The notes beneath the pieces were generated by a model. That model had not been told where the DNA came from. It saw only the letters and a list, made by a program, of their open reading frames with translations, and did not search any database. This document shows positions 34,891 to 47,087 of a stretch of 64,000 nucleotides of DNA, piece by piece. Location of the stretch: contig NC_054740.1 of the NCBI RefSeq assembly GCF_018143015.1, positions 14,122,640 through 14,186,639 of the forward strand, read 5' to 3'. Source of the stretch: Lytechinus variegatus (taxonomy: Eukaryota > Echinodermata > Echinoidea > Temnopleuroida > Toxopneustidae). Every line of letters begins with the position of its first letter. The stretch's first letter is position 1. The position numbers were made by a program, and so were the translations under genes.

Positions 34891-35100
34891 AAGTCGATGT
34901 TAGAAGGAGGTTGTTAAAGAAAAAAGTTCTAGCACAATAATTCCAGCAACCAACTCGAAGAAGGGTAAGAAAAAACAATTTTTGTCTTACCCAAAATGGC
35001 GGAAAATGACTGCCAAAACAATGCTGCGAACGTAATGACTGCGCATGCGCGGGCGGGATCTCTCCTGTAATTTCTCCAGGAGAATTACGAAATAGAATAT

Positions 35101-35200
35101 AAAATAAATATAATAATAATAATTATAGAAAAATAAAGTAAAATAAATAAAAAATAAAAATGAATAAATAAATAAATAAATGATATAGAAAATATTTTTA
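35101..35200. repeat. AATA-rich low-complexity tract
   Basis: AATA and AAATA repeats directly outside the DIRS-like element's right end. Confidence 0.85.
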
Positions 35201-37043
35201 AAAATTAGAAAGTATGCCGATATCCAAACCGCCATTGTAATACTGTATCATCCAAGGAATATAGCGAATGTGAAAAATAAAAATCGACAAAATAACTTCA
35301 GTCAGACTCCAAGTTACAGTCAAACTCGCCAAATATGAAGAAAGTAGGCCGATATTTTCAACTGTCATTATTAGACTATAATCATCACAGGAACAGAGCG
35401 AAGGTGAAAAATTGACAGCTACCTTCAACAGGTAATTACTTATCAATCACATCGGATTTAATGATGAACCAAGAGACTAAAAGATCTAACGTCCCGACTC
35501 ATTACGTCACTAGCCATCCGTATCACAGCCTCTAAAAGACGGCAAACACCCACCTATACAGGGTGGTCCAAAATATTGTTTATATTCAGTCAACTTTAAA
35601 GCTTGCCGTATCATTTTACAACAGCATGCCTATACACTAAATTTTGGGTTATAACGGCGCCTGTATACAAAAATACACGAGGGAAGTTATGAATTGATGC
35701 AGAGATGCCTTGGGCACATCTTTCGGATGGTGATGATCAAGGTCGGTCCCGGATGTAACGTGCTGCACTCAACCCATGTGAGGCGAATGGACCAGGTAGG
35801 AATTCATTCCTTGAAACGCAATACACGTAACAGCTACAAAGCCAGGGTAACTTCATAATGCTGCATTACTGTGGAACACTTTGAGTCTCCTGATGAATTT
35901 AGTTTGAAGCTCTATGTAAGCAAGAGTACTTAATCATTAATCAAATCTGATTAATATCAACAGATCTTATCATGTATAAGGTGCAGAAAAGCTGGTGGAA
36001 ATAAAATATTCCACAAGCAAGGGCTGTCCATACCTATTAAACCCCATGTCGCGGTAATCAAATATCGTTCTTCGGATTATTTTATACGATGAAGGACACA
36101 ATCAATGAGTCGATGTATCCTCAATAAATATATGAAAGATATAGGTTTGTTTTGTTTATCAATGTTGTAAATCGTAACCTCTTTTTCAACTTTTATTTTT
36201 GATAACCACATAAAAGCATGAAAACGGCGGTAATTAGAAATATGTCAACGATTTGAAAAAAAGATTTCTAAAGGGTTTATTAAATTATCATACACTTCAT
36301 CATCTCCCGATATTCTCTAGATCTTTTGTGAATAAAACCGTTCTCCTGCTGAGGCCCATCATTTGATATTCTCAAATTATTTCTGCTGAGATACTCTGTA
36401 GTCCATGATTTAGCTCGCCTGACCGCCAAACGATCCAAGGGTGTGAAGTTAGTTGATAAATTGAGATGGTTTTCTCTTCATCATTACCTGCTCCTTGTAA
36501 TAAGTTTTTAAAAGCACAAGGAGTGATTTCAACACCTACGCCTCACTTCGCAAAGAATCAAAGGCCATCCTCGTCCGAGATAAAAGAGAAAAAAAAGAAT
36601 TGATATTAATGATAATGAATATAATAACGATAATACTAAGTGTAAAACAAGAATATATTTTGTAATTATTCAATTATTTGTTAGACAAATTTGATTTAAC
36701 TTCGTAATTTGGACTCAATATTTAGAAAATGATATTAAATTTCGGTGACACGACATTTACTCCGGACTTTATTACCTCTATAAGATATAGGATTAGGGTT
36801 GCAATAGGGTGTTGTGTTAGGTTTAGGATTTGGTTTATATAGCGTTAAATCTAAGGATGAAGTTGGTCATCCATTAGTGTGTGGAATTTACAGCGGAACA
36901 TGGTCACCGGAGCAAATGAAATAGAACCCAAATTTCATCATTTTCCTTTTTCTTTCTTCCTTTCTTTCTTTCTTGTTTCTCTTTTTTTTAATCGGTCGTG
37001 AATTTTTTCGGGTCCATGACTCCAATCTTATATGTATAATTAT
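35201..37043. other. No recognised gene
   Basis: 35560-35800 (CAGGGTGGTCCAAAATATTG) has the look of a transposon end fragment, not placed. The rest is AT-rich with nothing supported. Confidence 0.45.
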
Positions 37044-37283
37044 ACACAGCAAAAACTGTGGTGTTAAGAGGTGTACATTGAGGACCACACCAATTATTTT
37101 ACAACGGTGTTAAATTGACAGTGTTAGATTAACACCTATAGGTGTTATTACAACACCTTTGGTTGATACATTTACACTCTTTAGTGTAATGTTCAATCTC
37201 TAGGGTGTAATTTTAACACCTCAGGGTCTTGTCCTCTATTAACACAAACTAGTGTCAGTTGGTGTTAAAAAAACAAAGTTCCA
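37044..37283. mobile_element. Miniature TIR element, GGTGTTA family
   Basis: Left ACACAGCAAAAACTGTGGTG; right GTTGGTGTTAAAAAAACAAA (decayed end). Interior shares AACACCTTTGGTTGATACAT-like, ACACTCTTTAGTGTAATGTT and TCTAGGGTGTAATTTTAACA with the 29711 copy. Confidence 0.75.
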
Positions 37284-40130
37284 ATGTTCCAATGATATAT
37301 AACTGACCACGCATGCACTGCATGATAACTTCAGTGTATCCATTAAATAAAATAACTGATATCAATACATGTCATACGAACGAGAACTTTCAGCTTATAG
37401 GAGTTGACGTTTTCTAAAAAGGAAATCATATTATTACAGCAGCATTTTGTAGTACGACTTTAAACATATTGTATATCGGAATGCGTGTATTTGGGTCGAA
37501 TATCGAATGGAAAAAATAGTTAAGCTCGTCCCCGAGCCCATCACTCTAACAACAAGTTGTCCAAACTTTCAAACCATAAAAAATATTGTTTAATTGATTT
37601 TTAAATTGTTGAATTTGTTTCAACAACCAGTTTAAAATCTGGAACAGCTTGGTTAGAATCTTAAACATCTTGTTTAAAATTGGTTGTTAGAATAAAGGGC
37701 TTAATTAAACAGTATATGAAATGATATAAGCAGTGTTTTTACAGTGTAAATACACCAGGCTGATCCACCATAACGAAGTAAAAAAAAAAGGGAAAAGCTC
37801 CCATTTTTTTACGCCGACCTTAAAAGTCATTGACCTTACCACATTAGTGCTAGCGAACCATAACATCAGATCCCAGGTAATTTTAATTTTAGTAAAAGGC
37901 AAACAACGCTTCAGACACGAAATTATTATAGTTGTCTCTTTTTACCAAGAGGTATGAAATCAAAACTGACAGATAAGGCGTTAAACTTATTAAACCGTCA
38001 CCCTATTTCGTCTGATCACGCTGATCAAACTCGCCTTTAGGCGTTGAGAGCGCCATTCGCGTTAATGAGTTCCGACCTGCTTGTAATGACGCGTATTAAA
38101 TGGTTTTAGTCTAGGGGGCAATTTCAGTGATTATCGTCGTCGCTTGCGAGCTCGCCCGTGGTCGGTCTCATATCAACGATGACCTTGGCAAGGCCGTCAT
38201 CGGTGACCGTGGTTAATACGGAGATCGACGATGACTATGATGCCAACAGTGGCGAAATGAGTAAAAAAAAATATAAAAAAAAACACGGGGGGCATTGCAT
38301 ATGTGCCACAATTTCTATTAAAAAAATAATAATTTGCGAGTAAGCGAAAGGAGCGACCTAAAACTTTTTGGCTCTGTTTTAATATAAAAATATGATTTTG
38401 TGACAGATTTTGACAATATATTCAGAGAAAAATATCACATCTCACCCTTTCACCTTGACATTTCTTTTTTCTTCATTTCTTTCCTTCTCTTTTTTTTAGG
38501 GGGGGGGGTCCATGGCTCCCAAGCCAATGCCAACATATCTATTCAATTTAGTGGAATTTTTAGAGTTACTCTTTAATTTTTTTGGAATGACCATTCGATA
38601 TTACTCAAATTCTAATGAAGTGCTTTTGACTAATAACAATCAGCACTGGATAACCAAAAGGTCGAACCAACAACCTAACCGTTCATGAGACCGGTTCATT
38701 ACCAATCAATCACTTGAAGTATCTTTCAGGTGTGAAAGTTAACCAGCACTTTCCATTTGCGTTTTGAATAGGCCTACTAGAATTTGTATTTTTTCCGTTC
38801 ATAGACTTCATAATGCAGTCAATTGAAGAGAGCACCGTGACATCATTGTATGATTTCAGAATTTATTTATCTTATTTTATTTCGAGGCAAGATAATAACA
38901 GAACATGACAGATTTAATATAAACATTACAAGAGAAATATTCTGTCTAAATGTTCTCCACATTGGCCGGTGCCTACATAGAATAACGTAAAATAGAAATA
39001 TATGTAAACATGTATTCAGAATCAAACTTCTGAATAAATCAAAATGAATTTGCTTTTGTACCTCTAATAAAAGAGTCAGACCGTCGACCAATAAGTCACC
39101 TTTTCTCTAATTGGGAGGTGATGACGTTCGCCAAATTTGAAAATTCATTCTTGAAAACGCATTTTTTGTGAAAGAAAAAAAATGATAATGGGATGATGGG
39201 CTTGCAAGAACTGCTACGCAGTAGCATACACACTGGAAATAAAAAATTACATAAAAACAATGTTTTATATATAGGCCTATACAGCTTGGTTTAATATGAG
39301 CTTATGATTGTTCTCTAGATTTTAACGCGAGTTTAAACAAAGGTTTAAGAAATGAACACCGGTGTTCAGCGTTTGAGAATTAGATATTACAAATTAAACA
39401 TTAGTGGTAAAAATTGGCACAACGTTTAAAGTTTGAACAATACCTGATCAGATAAAATAATAAACTAGGTTGCATAAAGCGGTTTTACTTTTAGGTATCC
39501 TGTTTTCCCGCCAAAACAGCTGTCTTGATATCAGAAGTACTTCATAAAGACTGGGAGACTGTTACTGAATGGATTATCTATCACATAGACGTATCCTCAT
39601 AACAAAGCAATCAAGAAATCAACTGATATCGAGATGCAACGACTGTCACTGAGACATGAATCAAAATGGTAGTCAAGTGATGCCGGATATTGTCAATATA
39701 CTTCTAATAAAGGAGAAACGGGTAATATATTGCATGTCCGAGGCGGGTGGGCGGACATTTTCCCTGTGTGATGGTGCAGTAACATTGGCGGAACCGACTC
39801 CAGACCTTCCAAAGCTGTTTTACTCTCTTACCAATGATACCATTCAGTGGCAAAATGAGTAGAAAAATTGGAGGGGTTGCAACAAACATATCATAAGTCC
39901 CGAGCGAGCGAAGAAATCGAGCAAAAATATGACCTTTTCAAGATGAAAATCTAATTTTGCGATATATTTTTCAGAAAAAAATATTCCCATTTTCTTGTAT
40001 TTACTTGGTCCTGAATTATCTATTTTTTTTTGGGGGGGGGGCATGTCCCCCATTCTCTACGCCAATGATACCATACTAATGGTCTTGGACTCGGTTAATA
40101 TGACAATAGCATCATTACTCATGATAATTA
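37284..40130. other. No recognised gene
   Basis: AT-rich; G-runs near 38500 and 40030 look like old hAT-type repeat remnants. 38655-38700 faintly resembles a decayed SINE box B region. No exon or domain found. Confidence 0.45.
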
Positions 40131-40400
40131 TGCGAGGTCATGGAAAGGGGAATGGCAGGTTAGGAAGGGAGTGAAAGAGGGGAGTAGGGTGGGGAGAGGA
40201 AGAGAGGGGAGAGACGAAACTATAGAGGGGGAAATGAGGGGATAGAGGGAAGGGGAGAGGCTGGAGAGAGGTAGGGGTAGAAGGAGCGATGGAGAGAGAG
40301 AGAGAGAGGTGGTGGGATGGGAAGGGAGATGGGTAGAAGAACATGATATACAAGACATAAATCAGAGAGCGGGAGAGAAGAATAAAAACAAAAAATGCTG
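40131..40400. repeat. GA/GGA-rich low-complexity stretch
   Basis: GGGGAGAG-type purine run; the Pro/Ser/Leu-rich minus-strand frames are its translation. Confidence 0.85.
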
Positions 40401-40899
40401 AGAGACTGGAACATTTGTTGAATAACATTAAGCACGTGTATCTATGGAAGAACCTAAATTAGACGCTGCATTGCCTCTTGAATCACGTCCGAAATGCCCC
40501 AGTCACCCTATCTAAAGTAGATTTGAGCGTTTGAAATGCCAAACCGATAAAAACGCATCAGATTTACGTGAGAAAAAAGGCTACTCCAATCACAAAAATG
40601 GCTGAAAATGCAATCTGACTTCTTATATTTCTGATGTTGTAGCAATAAAGTGCAAACAAATTGAAAAGATAAAATGTTGTGAATTTGGGATCTTTTTAGA
40701 TCTTAACTTGTCCTTGTTAGGTTTTCCAGCTTATATTTATCTCGGAAGTACGTTGTGTTTGATGGAAAGGTTATCGTTATACTTGACATGTTGCCTTCTA
40801 TGAAGGAGATAATAAAGTATATAAATCGGAGGGCTTAGAGTTCTACTGTACATGGAATATATAAAAGCCTAAAATTTGTAACTCTCCTGGAAAAAGCAC
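40401..40899. other. No recognised feature
   Basis: Unique-looking flank of the satellite. Confidence 0.5.
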
Positions 40900-42128
40900 A
40901 TAGTGTGATCAGAGTATATTCACAGTATATGCACAGTATGTCTACAGTGTGATCACAGTATGATCACAGTACATTCACAGTGCGTTCACATTGCGTTCAC
41001 AGTATGATCACAGTACATTCACAGTGCATTCACAGTGTGTTCACAGTATGATCACAGTACATTCACAGTGCGTTCACAGTGCGTTCACAGTATGATCACA
41101 GTACATTCACAGTGCGTTCACATTGCGTTCACAGTATGATCACAGTACATTCACAGTGCATTCACAGTGTGTTCACAGTATGATCACAGTACATTCACAG
41201 TGCGTTCACATTGCGTTCACAGTATGATCACAGTACATTCACAGTGTGTTCACAGTATGATCACAGTACATTCACAGTGCGTTCACAGTGTGTTCACATT
41301 ATGATCACAGTACATTCACAGTGCGTTCCCAATGCGTTCACAGTGTGTTCACATTATGATCACAGTACATTCACAGTGCGTTCCCAATGCGTTCACAGTG
41401 TGTTCACATTATGATCACAGTACATTCACAATGCGTTCCCAATGCGTTCACAGTGTGTTCACATTATGATCACAGTACATTCACAGTGCGTTCCCAATGC
41501 GTTCACAGTGTGTTCACATTATGATCACAGTACATTCACAGTGCGTTCCCAATGCGTTCACAGTGTGTTCACATTATGATCACAGTACATTCACAGTGCG
41601 TTCCCAATGCGTTCACAGTGTGTTCACATTATGATCACAGTACATTCACAGTGCGTTCCCAATGCGTTCACAGTGTGTTCACATTATGATCACAGTACAT
41701 TCACAATGCGTTCCCAATGCGTTCACAGTGTGTTCACATTATGATCACAGTACATTCACAGTGCGTTCCCAATGCGTTCACAGTGTGTTCACATTATGAT
41801 CACAGTACATTCACAGTGCGTTCCCAATGCGTTCACAGTGTGTTCACATTATGATCACAGTACATTCACAATGCGTTCCCAATGCGTTCACAGTGTGTTC
41901 ACATTATGATCACAGTACATTCACAATGCGTTCCCAATGCGTTCACATTGTGTTCACATTATGATCACAGTACATTCACAGTGTGTTCACAGTGTGTTCA
42001 GAGTATTATTACGGTACGCTCACAATGTATTCACGGTGTGTTCACAGTGTACTCAGTGTTTTCACAGTGTGTTCAAAGAATGAGAACAATATATTCAGTG
42101 TGTTTAAAGTGTGTTCATAGTATGTTCA
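40900..42128. repeat. Satellite of 11-bp monomers with 44- and 55-bp higher-order units
   Basis: About 112 copies of an 11-mer (consensus GTTCACAGTGT, variants GATCACAGTAC and ATTCACAGTGC). The left part shows 44-bp groups. From about 41280 to 41940 a 55-bp unit (five 11-mers) repeats; its marker GTTCCCAATGC occurs 12 times at exact 55-bp steps from 41325 to 41930. The right edge (42000-42128) decays. Confidence 0.95.
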
Positions 42129-42574
42129 CATAGTGGACAAGTGAACATGTAAGTCAAAGTATCAAACTAGGTCTACTAAACTTTAACAATCTGAGGATAT
42201 CACAATTTTGATACCTCGACAATGTGAATAGTGGACTATGTGAAAATATGAGTCACATTGTTAATGCTCGAATTTAAAAGTGTGATGTAAAATTTCCATT
42301 GTGTCTCACACTGTGGGTCACTGGATTCTTCAAGCAGGTAACCCCCCCCCCCAAAAAAAAAAAATACTAATAATAATATATAAATTTAATAAATTGAAAT
42401 AAAATAAAAAAATGAAATAAAATGAATAAATAAATAAATACTATTTTTATTTTGCAGTTGATAGAGTATATATAGTAGACCCATATAGCAGGCCTTCTCG
42501 CAAAAACAATAGAAGATTTTTCAACGAATGCGATTGAAATAGAGATGTCTGAGAGAAGGCGCACAAAAAATATG
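42129..42574. other. No recognised feature
   Basis: C-run and A-run near 42342-42364, then AATAA-type low complexity to about 42440. Confidence 0.5.
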
Positions 42575-42785
42575 GTGCTAACCAGTGCACATAGAGGACA
42601 ACACCATTCTTTTTACCCCGTTGTTTTGGTGCTAGTTCAGCATGTGTGGATGTTATTACAACACCTTTGCTGTTACTCTGACACTCTTTGACGTTCAAAT
42701 AGTGTTATATTAACACTTTGGGGTATGGTCCTCAATAAAGAAACACCAACTGATGTCAGCTTTAACACCCAAGCTTTTTGAGTGT
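42575..42785. mobile_element. Partial miniature element, GGTGTTA family
   Basis: TTATTACAACACCTTTGCTG, ACACTCTTTGACGTTC, TATTAACACTTTGGGGTATG and CACCAACTGATGTCAGCTTT align in order with 37140-37265. Left end decayed. Confidence 0.65.
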
Positions 42786-43079
42786 AAGGAGAGAAAAGAG
42801 GTAGAGAGTGGGTAAGTGGATAAAGATAGGAGAAGAGGAGAAAAGAAGCTGATCTTCTTGAATAAGTTGATCTTCTAGTCCTTCATGACACATTGATGTG
42901 TTTTGCCGGTGATCGATGCCTTTTAGTTGTTTGGACTGATATTCGTCCTTTTTATAGGATGTTTAAAGCGGTTTCAAAGTCTCGTTATGTTGTCAAACGA
43001 ACATTAAAGTTTCAATCATTCAAAATGACTCAAGATCTAGTAATGAATTTGAACGAGGAAAAAGTTCATTTGAATTACA

Positions 43080-43335
43080 AGGGAAAATCCAACAAGAATA
43101 ACTTTAAAATCTAATCAAAATTGGATTTCAACATAAGAAAATTATGACATTTAAAGTTTCACTAATAGGCATACGTACAACTCAGCGATATGAGAAATGA
43201 GAAATGAGAGAGAGAGAGAGAGTCAGGGATGTCCTTCGCTCATTTTGTCCTTTTCCATTGTTTGAATTATACAGTATTTTCATTTTTACAGATTTGACAA
43301 TAATGACCAGATTAAATGAACCATAAATGGAACAA
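43080..43335. mobile_element. Half copy of the 18.6-kb foldback family
   Basis: AATTGGATTTCAACATAAGA, AATTATGACATTTAAAGTTT, TTGAATTATACAGTATTTTC and TTTACAGATTTGACAATAAT follow the left half of the 18604 element. Confidence 0.65.
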
Positions 43336-44039
43336 TGAAATACACATAGTAGGTATCAGGGAATTCCAAAATGATTTCGAGAGTGACGGATAACGGAGAC
43401 AAAGAACGATAAAGTTTGGCAGTGTTTGAACCTTTCATTCAATTGTAGTCTAATCTAAATAATTTGTGCATATTGTGTAGTGATTAGGAATTAGTGGAGC
43501 TCGATCGTACTCATCACGGCACTTTACGATAAATATTGACCTATGTAAATTTATACACATATCGCATTTAAAAAAATAACTGTTTTATTTGTTTGTTTAT
43601 TCATATTCCTACAATATTGAAACATACCAGATGATCGTAAGTTAAGAGCGACTTTAAGAACGGCTGGTGATCCTTTCTTGTGGTAAATGATATTCGCCTT
43701 TAAATGTTCATAGGTGATTATTAAGCGCGGAAGAAAAGTTCACCAGTCGTTCTTAAAAGAGATCTTAACTTAAGAACAGCTTTGTGTGATTATGTTCAGT
43801 AACACTTCCCCTGGTAATTCTTCCTTGCTTGTACCCTTAGATCTTTGCTAATGTGCTATGAGAAGAGCATTGCACTTTAGGTGCTGTTATCCATATTTTT
43901 TTGCAGATTTGCATTTGAATTCGCGCGTCACTTCTCACTATTCATCTCATATTTACTTGTTTGAGGAAATTTGCGCGTCCATCGAGAAAATATATCCATG
44001 GATTAAAAAAGATTGATAAAAATGGAAAATAGGAGTGAA

Positions 44040-44165
44040 GTGGAAAAGAAGATGACGATGAAAAGGAGGAGGAGAAGAAGAAGAAGAAGAAGAAGAAGAA
44101 AAAGAAGTAGTAGTAGTAGAAGAAGAAGATGGGGGAGAAAGATAGTGATGATGATGATGGCGAAG
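44040..44165. repeat. GAA/GAT/AGT triplet microsatellite
   Basis: About 45 imperfect purine-rich triplets; minus-strand Phe/Ser/His-rich frames are its translation. Confidence 0.9.
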
Positions 44166-44169
44166 ACAA

Positions 44170-45849
44170 AGAGGAAGAGATGATTTGGGGGAAAAATAAG
44201 GCGAAGTATAACGAGGAGACAAGAATAGATTAAAAATGTGAAAGAATAAGCATTGAATTATGGTATGATTGGGGAAGTGGAATGGAACATGAAAAAGGGA
44301 AGAAAGAAAGCGGAAACAGAAGAAACTTTATTGAAAAGTTATCAACTTGCATATACATGTACACCCATTACATCAATTTAATTGTTTTCATGCATAATTA
44401 CGTCATGGCGTTTAAAGTTAAATGGCTACACACGCTTGTCAGCTGCATGTCTCCACGATTTTATGTTGCAGTCGGTGTTGCCATGGCAACTAATGAAAGA
44501 CCCTTTCAGATTCAGATTTATTTCCAACAGAAATGACATAAACATTGATACAAATCATTTTCATATATTTATAACAAAATATTTACGATACAAAATCATT
44601 GTCATTACAATTATATTAAAAAACATCAATGATGAAGTCGAGACTTTCCTCCCTTGCTCTCTCTATCCTTCAAGCATCATTTGTTTTAATATTAATTGAG
44701 ACAATGAAGCCATCAACCCCATGAAATGACATCATTCCTAGCCTTACTACACAATTTTGAGAAGAGCACAGCGAGATAAAAGTCAACAGTTTAGCGAGAG
44801 AATGGGGCGTGAGAGATCGATTTCTGTGAATGGAATAAATCCGAAGAGTAGATTGTAACATGTGTACCTATAAATCGCAACAATAGCGACGGGGGTAGCC
44901 TCTTAAAGGGAAGAAAGTGGTTTACGTAGAAGGCCTAGATGTACCCTCCCACATATATATGTTCAGGTGAAGGTATAATAGTAGACAAGTATTGACATTA
45001 GCGACTTGCGTCAGAGTTTGCCTTGCGCAACAACAAATGCACTTGAAGAAGAAAAAACACACCAAAACATTATGCATTAAGATATTTTTAAAGAGAAAAC
45101 GAAATTTCTAAGCTATTCGTTTTCTTAAGTTTAAAAAATATAAACGTTGGTTACAAACTCTACAATGTAAAATTTAATTTCAAATTCTCTTTCAAAGGGC
45201 GTGTACATTTTGTTAAATTGACGAGGAGTCGATATATCACCCCATGTTGCACTATCTTACATGTTAAACTCCCTATAAAATTAATTTGTGTTTATAATAA
45301 ACACAAAAAATCTACATATTTCGGCTTAAAAATGGGGGGCATTCAGATTTGTTGATATCTTGAGTGGATTTAGATTTATAAATGCACTTTTAATATCCAA
45401 TACCATATATTTATGTTTGATTTTTTTACTTTCTAATTTCCTCTAATTAAATCTAATGATTGTCACATCTTCTTACATTTTGTTTTTGTTGTTCACGCAG
45501 GTCATAAAATAATTAATCAATTTTATTTGACTTGAATAATAATATTTCATTATATGAATCAACACCCAGCGTTTTATAATTGACATGTATTTTTTGAGAT
45601 GACAAAACTCCGCATGCGCTTTTAAACCTGTTACTTTGTTAAAGCTATTGTACTTTTTAGGGAGACCTCAATCAATAATCGATACTAATAGTTTACCTGT
45701 GTGGGTTCGTTACATTCCCCTCCTCCCATGCCGTGTCTGAGTTAATAGCATTGGGTCTTTTCTGCAGGCGCACCAGGGATGGATTTTAATGTTTGTATTG
45801 ATAGAATGTTTCAAGGTTGTCATTTAATTGGAATTCAAACAAAACATGA
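44170..45849. other. No recognised gene
   Basis: AT-rich DNA with no supported exon. The open frames at 44282-44699 lack any known domain. Confidence 0.5.
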
Positions 45850-45972
45850 CAAGCGTTTCATGCTTTCTGGAGAGTAAGAAGAGATTGAGTTTGTTCTGAC
45901 GTGACACGCTGAGCAGCGAGCGCACCTCACTAGTCACTACGGAGTCGGAGGGAGTATCGCTGAATTAATTTG
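45850..45972 (+). other. Possible 5' untranslated exon ending in a strong donor
   Basis: The stretch ends AATTTG|GTGAGT, a near-consensus splice donor. It is richer in G, C and CpG (GAGCAGCGAGCGCACC, ACGGAGTCGGAGGGAG) than the AT-rich flanks. It lies about 4.1 kb upstream of the acceptor-like site at 50097-50099 before the channel's ATG. This is inference only; no TATA box or transcription start was identified. Confidence 0.25.
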
Positions 45973-46046
45973 GTGAGTATATTCGACATTTTATATTTTT
46001 CATCCATACTTTCGGTCGTCTACCCCTTATTTCATTTACTGTGAAT

Positions 46047-47087
46047 CAGGGGCGGATCCAGCTTTCGCCGATAGGGGGCCGAAAAATATTTTCATCAAAG
46101 TTTTTCTCGATTGGCCGCTATAATTTTTTTTTTAGGGGGTAGTCCTAACTAAAGACTCAAGTTTTAATTATATGTTAGTTTTTATTGTTATAAAAAAGAT
46201 AAGGTATCTTATGTGGTCTTAATATATAATGCGAGCGAGAAGCGCGAGCTAAAATTCTTTAATATTTTATGTCCTTAAGAACTGAAGATTCTGAGGAATT
46301 TTTATAATCATGAACAAAGATAAGCATCCAACTAAACAATGCGAGCGCGAAACGCGAGCCGAAATTTAATTACAGTAACGTGAAAAGCGACTCAATTAGG
46401 ACTGTTTAAGTGATTAATGAAGAGGATACAAGTATCACCAATTAAATAATGAGAGTGCGAAGCGCGATCTCAAAATGTTTGATATTCCGGCCTGAAAACT
46501 GGACAGTCTAAGCGTGTTTTTATTTGAATAAAGAACAAGCTGTGTGTCTCATACAATTAATGCGAGCGCGAAGCACGAGCTTAATTTTTTTATATACTGA
46601 CATGATAAAGGAGCATTTGGACGAATTTTGGAAAGAATTTCCAAAGAGAATAGGTATCTCACAAATCAAACAATGCGAGCGCACAACGCGAGCTGACAAT
46701 TTGTGTAAATCAAACAAAATAATGAAAGCTTGATATGCGAGCTAAAATATTGTGTGCAAATTGATTTTAGAACTGGATATATGAAGTGTCATTTAATCCT
46801 CTTGAATAGGATTCATTACACAGGCAATGCGAGCGCGAAGCGCCAGCGAAAATTTTTAAATAAAGTCTATTTTCCAATTCTTCCCCTCACCTTTTTCTTG
46901 TTTCCTTTCGGATTCGGACCGGCCATTACGAGGCCATAAATTAAACATCATGGGTATAATACCTCTTTCTTACTTTTGCTTTCTGTTTTTTGTAGTTTCT
47001 ATCAAGATAAAGAGTACACTTTTTTCTGCAGGTTGTCAAAAAATAGGGGGTCGGGGCCGGCTCGGCCCCCTCCTGGATCCGCGCCTG
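46047..47087. mobile_element. hAT-type non-autonomous element carrying a 110-bp hairpin array
   Basis: Ends CAGGGGCGGATCCAG and (complement) CAGGCGCGGATCCAGG; CTGTGAAT occurs at both junctions, consistent with an 8-bp duplication if the last bases of one end are lost. Inside, GCGAGCGCGAAGCGCGAGC-like words start at 46231, 46341, 46451, 46562, 46675 and 46829. No transposase. Confidence 0.8.

Larger units (their letters stand above)
30441..35100 (-). mobile_element. DIRS-like tyrosine-recombinase retrotransposon
   Basis: A retroelement of the DIRS order. On the minus strand it has, in order, a gag-like frame, reverse transcriptase, RNase H and a tyrosine recombinase, with overlapping frames as the family commonly uses. 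Inverted terminal repeats of about 38 bp lie at 30441-30478 and 35062-35100. The outer left boundary is unsure because a further perfect foldback (30153-30442) adjoins it and repeats part of the right end, which may be the internal complementary region typical of the order or a second terminal copy. It looks largely whole and recent, with no clear breaks seen in the long frames. Confidence 0.9.

Noticed and set aside
40128-40435. Pro/Ser/Leu-rich minus-strand frames
   Set aside because: Composition follows a GA-rich low-complexity stretch; no domain or splice context.
41211-42133. Open frames reading VHSVFT-type repeats
   Set aside because: They are translations of the 11-bp satellite; the unit is not a multiple of three and all frames stay open by composition.
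43942-44222. Ser/Phe/His-rich frames
   Set aside because: Translations of a GAA/GAT triplet repeat.
44282-44699. Overlapping frames of 84-105 residues
   Set aside because: No domain, no repeat of the pattern, no splice signals; chance frames.
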